From Hoplostethus atlanticus (Eukaryota > Chordata > Actinopteri > Trachichthyiformes > Trachichthyidae): a DNA stretch of 64,000 nt. The DNA lies in NCBI GenBank assembly GCA_034670405.1, contig JAXDDX010000114.1:1060001-1124000 (forward strand), written 5' to 3'. The first letter of the stretch is position 1. The number at the start of each line of letters is the position of its first letter. This document shows positions 54,679 through 64,000 of this stretch, one piece after another. A program made the position numbers and the translations under genes. A model generated the notes under the pieces. It was given only the letters and a program-made list of their open reading frames with translations. It was not told the DNA's origin and did not search any database.

Positions 54679-56653
54679 TTGCACTCTTTTTCCACAAGTA
54701 CAGTCAGAGACACACACACACACTCTCTCACAGTGGCCCTCTATTGTGGCAATCAGTCCTCCCACCTCCCTCTTCACACCAACAATCTCTCTTTCTCCTT
54801 GAATTCCGTCTCTTACTCATTTCGCCTCCCGCCTGCTCCCCCTCCACTACAGCCACCACTAGTAAATCATCCCCATTGCCTCGCAACACTTTGTCTCTTA
54901 ACATCATCCCATTCACCCTTCATCTCAGAGGGTGCCCCAAAACTCTTGCTCTCCCTTCTTTCCCTCTCCGTGTTGCGGTCGGTTTCCAGTAACATGATAG
55001 TCACACTGTACAGACAATTATGTGAAATTCATGCAAGCCTGATGCAATATCATGATAAATCACAGTGGAATAGAGATTCGGCGTAGAGAGTAATGACTGC
55101 TACTACATAGCCATGTAATATTAACTTAAGCAATTACAATTAAAAGGCAATCATATCATGAACAGACCATTCACTTAAAGAAATACACAGCATTTCTGGG
55201 ACATCGTCAAATATTGGTCACCTTGCCCAATACCTGACAAGAGAAATGGTGCCAAAATCATCTCTGCGTCTCCAGTAGTTGCTAACGCTTTAGCATTTAG
55301 CATACAGCTGCTACGAAAATGAGAACTTGTAGCAGCTGTAAAGCTGGATGGTTGGTTAATAGTATTAATGACACACATCTAAAGCTGCCAGGCTTGTTTA
55401 GGGGATCGGTAAAATAGACATAAAATTCAACAAAAACAATGCACTTTCAATGACAGATCTCTCTTCCTGCAAGAATTCAAGCTCGAGCATAACTTTGTTT
55501 TGTTTACACAGGAAGTGAGCACAGGCAGTCGGACAGCTAAAGTGTTTGACGGCGCTGAGGTTTTGTCAGTCTCCAGTTACATGGTCAGTGTTTAACGGGA
55601 CAAACATAAGTACAAAAATATATATATTAAAACTCATCTTCAAATGTTCTTGGCAAATGTTCTTGTAGAGCTTCTCCATTAGAGTGTTTCTATCTGTTCA
55701 AAGCAACAAGCAACAGAAATCGCTGAAAGACGAGGTCTTGCTATTTTCTGTTCCAACATGTGTGAACATAATGCGATGCGAACGCAACCTCCCTCTAAAA
55801 GACACACATACGCCTGCAAGTTGCTTCTAGGGTAGCTATACCGTGTCAGGTACGGCGGTATGTGGTGTTGAGACTCACCACATAGCTAAAAATATCAACG
55901 CACAGCGGGTAAATAAGTGGATGATTGATTGAAACAGTTCCAACATAAATCATTGCCACATCAGTTATATTGAGTTTATGAGATTTCAGAAGTTAGGCCA
56001 TACAATAAAAACAATACCAACTTTGGATTACTAAAAGGTCTAGCTCATACTTTGGGCGATGCTAGTTGCCTTCTATTACTGAACATACAGAATGCTAAAG
56101 TGTTAGCATGCACACCAGACGGAGCTCTCTACTGGAGATATCGGAAAGGTGACCAATGGGCCAAACTCTCAAAACGTTGGTGTGATCCTTTAAGCGATGA
56201 GAATATAGACACCAAAATCATCTGTGTATGTACATCCCCAGTTGATCGATCCCTCCAGTGCCCCATGCTAACTCTTTAGCGTAGACTACGTTGAGCGATA
56301 GCAGGCCACATGCATTATCCAAAGTAAGAAAACTGACTTTTCGAAATAAAAAAAAAGTTGTTAGTGTTTATTGCGTCTATGTTGTCATCACTTAGTTTCC
56401 CCCAAAACTCGGCGTATGCCTTTAAGGGTGCAAGAGACTCCCTCAACTACCTGGTTGAGCCTGCAGGATGCCCCCACTTTGCATTACATATTAATGCAGG
56501 CGTCCATTTCACATGGAAACAAGACAAGTTGAAGCTGCCCACAGTCTGGGCCTGTCATTAGGTCTAGTTTGTGCTACATTCTTGCTGAGCTGAGTGGGAG
56601 TATGTCTGTGACGTGTGTCAGGGGAGCTGTCATCCCGCTGGAGTAGCTAGAGG

Positions 56654-56655
<2 letters not shown>
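54677..56655. other. Gene-free stretch, nothing firm
   Basis: Pyrimidine-rich to about 54970, then AT-rich unique sequence. A 75-codon frame at 56052-56279 looks fairly balanced in composition but has no splice signals or known motif around it. Confidence 0.45.

Positions 56656-56720
<65 letters not shown>
56656..56720. repeat. (GT)n microsatellite, 65 bp
   Basis: Uninterrupted GT repeat, alternating on into GCACA to about 56724. Confidence 0.95.
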
Positions 56721-56721
<1 letters not shown>

Positions 56722-56825
56722 ACAGGCATTGTGTGCTCTTGTCTGTGTATCATGCATATTTGTATCTCCTTGTACATCCGTTATGTATCCGTGCAAGGTT
56801 GTGTAGTGTGCTGTGTGTAGTGTGA

Positions 56826-57489
56826 ACACTAACAAAAAGGGTTCTACGTAGCACCTGAGAATGGTTCTTTAGGCTTTTACCATAGCAGAACCCTTTATCG
56901 TGCTGTCACAAACCCTTTTAGATGGTTCAAATGGTTCTACATAGGACCTTTATGTTGCTGTAGAGAACCCTTTAAGAGAGCAACAACATTAAAAGAGCTT
57001 TCTAAGAACCACACAAGGTTTGTTCTTCTGATTGCTGCAACAGAAAAGAGCATCCCATCCCCCCTGATTAAGACGCCGTAGATTCACAATAAATGCCCAC
57101 ATGAAATTCTGGCGTCAGTGGTGGGAAATCTGCACTGGAAGTGACAAATCAAGACTTCAAAAGCAAGACATTTTTGTGTATTACTTTTGAGCGTTAGATC
57201 TTTTGCCTCTCTGGTCCCTTTGGTATAAAGCAATCACAGACCAGCTGGATTGGTAAACATGAGAGCGCTAGGTGCCGCTTCCTGACATCGCGTTGCAATA
57301 TTTCTAGGTATTGAAGACCTCGAAATCCAAACGGCCCCCCCCCCTCTCTGCTATGTGGGTCGCTGCTGTTTGGGCCGCCGACATGCAAAAAGCAGTGCAG
57401 CTTTTACAAGTCAGAGGGTTATTTAAGTAACTGCGGTTCTATACAGAATAAATGACCCTTGAAGAATCTTTATTTTTCAGCGTGTAGCG
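56826..57489. mobile_element. Split dispersed repeat with GGTTCT/AGAACC words
   Basis: The left part (56826-57017) is packed with GGGTTCTA, AGAACCC and AACCCTTT words after ACACTAACAAAAAGG. The right part (about 57434-57489) reads GGTTCTATACAG and ends CTTTATTTTTCAGCGTGTAG, the expected opposite end in inverted sense. About 400 unrelated bases, including a C13 run near 57333-57345, lie between. This fits a short DNA element interrupted by other sequence, or two separate fragments. No target duplication was found. Confidence 0.4.
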
Positions 57490-60479
57490 TATCTGAGACA
57501 TCTCTAGAGTTTGTGTGTTTGTCAATCTCTCCACGCAGCCTCCCCGGTATCGATCAACGCTGTGGCCCACTGCACTGTGCCTCTCACATTAACGCTGACT
57601 GAATATGCTTCCTAATTGATGGGGCTTCCAGGGCGCGGTCGACCCCGCTACCCCCCACCCCGCACAAGCTCCCCCATTTCCGTCAAGTACCATCTCCCGA
57701 ATGTACGAGGCAATCCAATTATCCTGGCAGAGAAGGCTGACCTGATTAGAGGAAAAAAAACCTGAAAAACGATTAATCTGCCAATAATAATATGAGATTT
57801 AATAGCAATAGAAACAAACTCGTGATGTGCACAGCGAATGGCAAAATCAGGTCTTGCACAGGCCACACACACGCACACCAAATGAAGCTTAGATCCATGT
57901 CATTTCCAAACACGCCATGATGTTCGAATGTCGTCCTGCTTTCTCTCTATTTCCTGTTGCTTAGCCCAAACCCCCCCGCCCCCCCACCTGCCCCCGGTCA
58001 GGCTATGCTGTAACTCCTCAGAGAGAAGACGATGCACGGAGAAACACAATTACCTTGCGTCCATCTGTCTGCATGCAAGCTCTCTCCCTCCACGTTCACT
58101 CCCATACACAAGGCTAACCCCCGTCCCCTCCCTCAACACACACACACACACACACACACACACCACCTCATCATAGGGAAGCCACAAACCTCCAACCCTT
58201 TCCTCTTTGCCCTCGCCTTGCCACAGTCACCCCGCTGTCAAAGCAATCTACGCCCCCCCCCTAGCATCTCTCTAAACAACCACATCATCACCATCAACAT
58301 AAATCGCAGCACCTGACTGCTGGCTACGTGGCGTCTGAGGCTATAATCCTGTGTCACCCGGGTTAAACATATTTGTGCAGCATATGGGCTCACGTGATCG
58401 AGGGATGTCAGTGGCGACGAGTGATGTGGGCGATTTAGGCCATAAAGACTCCAACGGCAAAATATGCTGTGTTTGTCATATTTTAACACTACAAAATAAA
58501 AGTACCACCACCTGTAAATGTTGTAAACAAGTTGTAGGGTTGCATAGATGTTAAGCTGTCCATCGGTAGATGCTACATTTACCTCCTGATGGTGCCACTG
58601 CAGCGCCAGCCTGATGGAGAGGTATGCAAAATGTGTTGTTTTTACTAATGTATTTTTTTTTTTTTTGCACATGTGAGAGCACGGATTATTAAACAAGTCA
58701 GCGTTTCAGCTTTCCTGGGTCTTTATTTATCACATCGCTTTTCCTGCTCTCGCCAGCACCAGGGAAAGCTACAGGACGTCCGGACTTCTTTCACTTTACT
58801 TTCCTTTTCAGTTACAGTCCTTAAGTCTGAGTGTTTCCACTCTCCGCTACGTAGCATAACCTGTCTATTTCCCGACTACCCCGGGAAAGGTGCTATTTTA
58901 GATTGCCTCGACGGTTCATTGGAACCTCACATTGAATTATTGGTCCAACACAAAACCTTCAAATATAAATGCAAATGTATTTCCAAGCACTTTGGTCGAT
59001 CTGGTTTGCAGGAACAAGGAAACCTGTGCTAAAATAGAGTAGATTTTACAACCAGTTTCTTTCTTTCTTTCTTCCCTCCTTGTCTGTCAGTGCAGGCAGG
59101 AACAGGAAAGGGCTTAGCCAGTTCAATGGCTCATTAAAACGCATTAAGACCCTACAGTAGAACAAAACAAGCATCGCCGGTTGTCAGGGGCTGTGTGCCG
59201 GATCGATACCGTGTCTCTTTGCTGTCCCTCACGTGGCTGTTGAGCCGTTGATATGTCAAATGATCTTTTAATAAAACGTTTCTGCTCACAGGGGAGCTGA
59301 ACCGCTACCCCCAAGGTCCCCGCGAAACAAGGTCTTAGTAGATGAGAAGGCTTCGTAGGGATCCTTTAATCAATATCCTAAACCTATCATAATGCCAATA
59401 ATTGTGTGTGTGTGTCCATGTTCACGCCTGTGCCTGCATGCGTGTGTTTTCCATGTGCATGCTCCTGCACAAGCGACGTAATACATCAATCAAATGGTGA
59501 CAACAGCAGTAGTGACAAGCAGTCAGAGAAAAAAAATCCAGTGGAATTCCTCTCCCTTCCCAAGGCGACACTGGGATGAAAGTGGAATGGGGGGGTGGGG
59601 GTGGGGGCTGGGGGGGAGATAAGTGTAAAATCACCTTGCCCAAGGGTACAGCCTGCACCGATCAATATCTGTGAGAATTGATGCCAAACAGTGGCGAAGG
59701 GGGGTACATACATAGTGTGTGTGTGTGTGTGCGCAGTGGCCCCTATGTTTGAGAGGTACAGAGGCTGAGCGTGAACACCAGCTCCCCCTGTTGGCTGTGA
59801 ATTATATCAGGGCTTGTATCTGCAGTCTGAGAAGAGGAACGCTGATTTAGAGTTTGCAGGCTATGACCGTGTGAACGTTTGTTATTCACAACTGAGGAGA
59901 CAAACGTGTTGCAAAGTATTTTAAACACTAGTAGGAGGCGCACGGGCGAGTTTTGAATTAGACTCAATTTAACATCTTTGCAAGTGTACCCGCTGAGGTA
60001 CTACAGCGTGCCGGACTTATTTTTGCCTTTATAAACGGAAACATCCCTTCCAAATATATTATTCAACTCCAGTTTTACTCGGGTATGGATTCAAGGTCTC
60101 TGTTGTAATTCCAACATACACTGGACAGAGGCTGGACTGGGTTTGGCTGCAGAGCGTTTGCACTTATTGGGTGGAAAATGGACTCTTCTGCCCCGCGGAC
60201 CCCCATCTTTTCACCGCAGGCATCCGGCTAATATTTATGCCGTGCGGCACTCATAAAACCTCTACCCTGTCCTTGCACACCTTGGACCCATTGATGCGTT
60301 TGATAGGTGCTGCCTTCAGTCTGACATCATTTGGCTCATTTTTCATCTTTCTCGCTCTTTCCTCCGTATAGCGAACATAGACTGCGCCGGCGTGTGTGTG
60401 CCCATATGTTAGTGTGTGTGTGTGTGACAAAGTATAAGAAAGGGAGAATAAAAGAGACTGTGTCTGTGACTGTCTGTTT

Positions 60480-60481
<2 letters not shown>
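57490..60481. other. Gene-free stretch with minor repeats
   Basis: A CA tract at 58137-58162 and several C or G runs (for example 58252-58261 and near 59588-59615) are present. TAAT-containing unique sequence lies at 57540-57800. The 152-codon minus-strand frame at 58238-58696 and the 119-codon plus-strand frame at 58673-59032 lack motifs and splice signals. Confidence 0.4.
58137..58162. repeat. (AC)n microsatellite
   Basis: About thirteen AC units. Confidence 0.88.

Positions 60482-60514
<33 letters not shown>
60482..60514. repeat. (GT)n microsatellite
   Basis: Thirty-three bases of GT repeat inside a wider GT-rich patch starting near 60391. Confidence 0.93.
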
Positions 60515-60516
<2 letters not shown>

Positions 60517-61137
60517 TGCACACTTGTATGCATTTATGTGTTTGCAGAGAACAGCACCAGTGTTTCGCTCTAAGCAAACTGCCTTGAGGAGTGGTAAGTG
60601 TCTTTCCCTGACTTCCCCCTTGTGTCTTTTGATTGAGGGACAGGTAAAATAACCGCACTACCCTTGGCGGGCGTAGAAACCCCCCGCGAGAGCAACCACG
60701 CCGCCGAGTTTAACACCGCTAAATGGCACTCTGCATCGAGTGCCGCATCCTCGGCTCCTCTCCTCAGGTGGCAATTTTCGCAGCAACAGACGAGAAAAGA
60801 AAAGGTGTCGGGGTAATCCCACGTGTGTGTGTGTGTGTGTGTGCTGGACTGATGGACCGCTGCAGCTGCAGCACAATGGAAAGAGGAGCGAATTGAAAGC
60901 GGGTAATCACGTACATTGGTAGTCCATTCTCTGCCTCGCACCCAGGAGACAAAACCGGACAAATGGAACGGAGGGCAGGCAAAATAATCAGAGCTGCTGT
61001 TGTCCCTCCTTTTGCCATTAATCTGATATGGACTGGTCCCACAGCGGAGGCTATCGGCTCAACTACTTTATTTGTGGAGGTGGGCTTGCCTTCCTGGACT
61101 CCTTCATTCATTTGGTAATCACTTTGAACCGCCCAGG
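60515..61137. other. GC-richer gene-free stretch
   Basis: It includes a GT tract at about 60823-60842. CpG dinucleotides are more frequent than in most of the window, but no exon or start site can be fixed. Confidence 0.4.
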
Positions 61138-61153
61138 CCCCCCCCCCCCCCCT

Positions 61154-61184
<31 letters not shown>

Positions 61185-61195
61185 CACCGCCATCG

Positions 61196-61220
<25 letters not shown>
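61138..61220. repeat. Composite poly-C, (CA)n and (TC)n tract
   Basis: C15 (61138-61152) and a short C-rich link, then CA repeats (61161-61187), then TC repeats (61196-61220). Several overlapping open frames here are repeat artefacts. Confidence 0.93.
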
Positions 61221-61226
<6 letters not shown>

Positions 61227-64000
61227 TATCTCTCTCTTTCGTCCAGGTGATCCAGCCCGGAAGTACACGGGTCCTCCCACTCCTGCGGTTCACTTGTAAT
61301 TTCGACGCTGCGGTGAGAACATTGGGACCTGAGCGTCAGTGCAGTGATTAAGGCCCTATTGACAGCTGAATTAATTCCTGATTGGCTGGCCCTGGGGCGG
61401 CCTCGGTTACCCTGCCTCTCAGACAGAAAGCAATTCCCCTTAAAGATTTTTTTCTGCCCATTATTTTGCCATCTCTCTTTCAACCTATGAATTCTTTCTT
61501 TCTTTCTTTCTTTCTTTCTCTTCTGGGCGGATTTGCCTCTGAGCGTGTGCTGCTCGTTTCCCCCCGACCAAAGGGCACTGAAGGTTGAGTCATATAATTC
61601 TAGATTTGTCTTAGAAACAGACTGAGACAGCGCATGAATCACTTTTATGGCCCTCGGTGTGCATGAGCCGCCGTCGCCACAGCCACTATAATATCTTGTC
61701 ATTCACACAACACTGAATGCCACTGCACCGCCGCCTCTTTCGCCATGAGCACTTCCATGTTCCAAGGGGAGAAAATGATGACATGCCCCCCGCCACCGCC
61801 CCACCTCACTGTAATGATAACATTTGGAACCCGGGACACGGCGAAGCTGGGTAGGAGACTGTCAGGCTGCCAGCCGCCGTCAGTCAGGCACCGCCACCGA
61901 GAGACGGAGGGGTGGGGGGGATGCCAGGATGTCTGATGCCTGCATGCTCTGTACCTGACAGCTGCCAGCACTACTGCCCAAGAGCTGGGGAGGAGTCAAG
62001 AGGGGGGGGGAAACGTCGTCTTTGAGGAGCGATGCCATGTCTAGGGCTCGGGGCGTTGAGGTGGGGTGTCACGCAGCGGCGCGTGACGCGAGCAAACAGC
62101 TGAAGCTTGTAAACACACATCCTTTGGAAAAACGCACGTGCATCGGGGGGCCAAACAGTGAGCCTCACGAACAGCGAAGGCTCGAAATAGATGATCACAC
62201 CGCGCAGTGAAAGAGGAACACAGGAAGCTGCGTCGGATAAAGGATAAACAGGCCTTTGACAGACACGTGGAAACACACCCGCCCGCACAAACACAGATGT
62301 ACAATAACACCAACATAGCAATCAACGTCAAAAAATGAGATGCGGCGAGGTGCCCGTGGGTTCGCTCGTCTGTCATAACACAGCTTGATGTGACCAGCTG
62401 CGGAGCGAAATGCTTTCCTTTTACCTGTTCCAATTACCAGACTGACAGAGAGAGAAAACGCTGGCTCCGTTGCCGTTGCGAGCAAATTGAACCGACTCGC
62501 GCCCTGATTGAGAAAGGGCAAGGAGTCAAGGCCGGGGGGAGGGGGGGAGAGTCAAAGAGCCTTTTAGAGGGGGGTTCTTCAGACTTACTCAACCATCTGT
62601 GGAGCCACTCGGAATCGATATTTCCTCAAAAGCCTCTCTGAACCTTTAGGCTCGGGTCTTTTAGGAAGAGAAAAAAAAAAAGACCTCGGTGCAAAAACAA
62701 ACGCTTCTTTGAACAAACTTCAGACTGAAAAAATAGCTCTTTAAGCCTTGGTAAACATCGCCGCCTGTCAACATGCTTCACAGAACCTTTTGTGATCTAT
62801 TTTCATCATTCATCAAGGGTGGTCTCCAAGGCTAAATGATGTATTTTGCAAAAGTAGTCGACGGGGGACTACTTTTGAATTTTCCTTCGAATGCTTTGCT
62901 GAGATTCCGTTATATTATACAGAAAACAGATTGCATTATGGTAAATGGCTGCAACATTCCCACTTTTATTATAAGGTATACAGGAAGGCCTAACCGTCAA
63001 CAGACCTTGAGATTGTAGACAATACATAATAAAAGAGCTCAAATATAAAGTACCCTTGCTACACCGACTCCCCACGGTCCTCATTGGCTTGTCCCTTCAG
63101 CATTTAGCCACTCACAACAACACTCGGCGAACTCTGCGCTTCCGTTGGAGTTCTTACTGTGCGGGAAAACTTTTGAACGCAGAAGTTCAGCTCAGCCGGG
63201 GTCAGCCGAAGCATAATAATAAAAAGCCCATCTGTCCTTCAGAGCCCGTGCTTATTTTTCTTTCTCTCCCCTAACTTCCTCCATCACTCCCTCCATGCTT
63301 GTCTGCCTTTCATCTCGCTGTGTGTTCTGGGTGCAGCGCGCCCACTCCTAAAATCTGCCCATGTCAAAGCTTTCGTTTGCAGAGTCAGCGCGACGAGGAG
63401 GCACGGCGAATTCATACAGGTGTAGCGTTGAGGGGCCGCTAAGAGGATTCGGATAAACCGGCTTTGTCGTCAATTTACGGGGACGTTACCGAGCGGCGCG
63501 TGGACATTTTCAAATTAACACTTGGGATACGGAGGATGTTCAAGCTTCACTAACCATGAACTAGCAATTACATCAAGGCCCGGTTATCCAGTTAGGCACA
63601 TATGCTGCAACTATGTGTTGGGTGGATCAGTAACAGAGAGTCGTAACGTTTCTTTTGGGGTTTTTTTGTTGAAAGTTAGTGTGAAAGTTAATGGACATGA
63701 AACTAATTAAATAGAGTAGCTTCAGTCATCTGCCTGTATTTTGACACGGGCCACAGTCAGACAAGAATCCATCTTCATTTTTAATATTGGGCAAAGCGGT
63801 GAAGAGGCGGATCTCAGCAACACGCTATGAGTAGCTGACAAAAGCAATGCAATATTAGGTCCATTAATAAAATTAAAGGAATTAATCATCCACATTTTGT
63901 TCCAAAAATGTGTTTGGGTGCATGATTTATATGCTGAACCTGTTAAGGGGAAATGAGCAAATCTTGGAGCTCCTGTGTGTTTGCGGAGCCGTTTCCTCGC
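61221..64000. other. CpG-richer gene-free stretch to the window end
   Basis: It contains a TTTC tract (61493-61519), a G run near 62001-62010 and CpG-rich patches at about 61980-62210 and 63330-63500. The last 350 bases return to AT-rich. Such patches can mark promoters or regulatory DNA, but no TATA box, initiator or first exon could be fixed. Open frames up to 158 codons are low in complexity or lack motifs. Confidence 0.4.
61493..61519. repeat. (TTTC)n microsatellite
   Basis: Six to seven TTTC units, within a pyrimidine-rich patch. Confidence 0.9.

Noticed and set aside
54526-55086. 186-codon plus-strand open frame
   Set aside because: It runs through a (TC)n tract and flanking C/T-rich sequence; the reading is repeat-driven.

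Overview
The window looks like nuclear DNA from a teleost fish, probably a spiny-rayed one. It is AT-rich, mostly non-coding, dense in long dinucleotide microsatellites, and carries repeat types familiar from fish genomes: non-LTR retrotransposon ends with TTGAC tails, foldback DNA transposons and a tRNA-headed SINE-like repeat. No operons, bacterial ribosome-binding sites, CRISPR arrays, rRNA or tRNA genes were seen. The species and chromosome cannot be named from the sequence alone.

Host coding content is almost nil. The one well-supported host exon is 111 bases on the minus strand (41422-41532), with a consensus acceptor and donor, matching phases (1-1) and coding-like third positions. I could not assign it to a gene. 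If real, most of the window is intron or flank of a large minus-strand gene, or a gene-poor region around one. Nearly all other open frames are short, low in complexity, or lie inside repeats.

Layout. 1-5000: unremarkable sequence with a transposon-like inverted repeat (1970-2116) and a 118-bp CT tract. 7.4-8.3 kb: a SINE-like repeat and a second degenerate interspersed repeat. 9.9-12.5 kb: a 91-bp CT tract, then a LINE 3' end. 15.5-17.8 kb: two well-bounded DNA transposons, a 302-bp hAT-type foldback with exact 8-bp target duplications and a 679-bp Harbinger-type element flanked by TAA. 19.4-20.3 kb: a decayed LINE of the same broad family as the one at 12 kb; a third LINE tail lies in the opposite direction at 24.4 kb. 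26.2 and 34.6 kb: two perfect hairpin-forming inverted repeats. 31.6-32.0, 38.4 and 39.3-39.6 kb: further transposon-like repeats. 41.4 kb: the exon. 45.8-47.2 kb: the best-preserved retrotransposon, with a YADD reverse-transcriptase core broken by one frameshift. 49-62 kb: several CA, GT and CT tracts and a split repeat at 56.8-57.5 kb. 60-63.5 kb: more GC- and CpG-rich than the rest.

I found no multi-gene system. The items most worth checking are the unassigned exon, the two perfect palindromes, the two intact-ended DNA transposons and a few TAAT-rich unique blocks that could be conserved enhancers.
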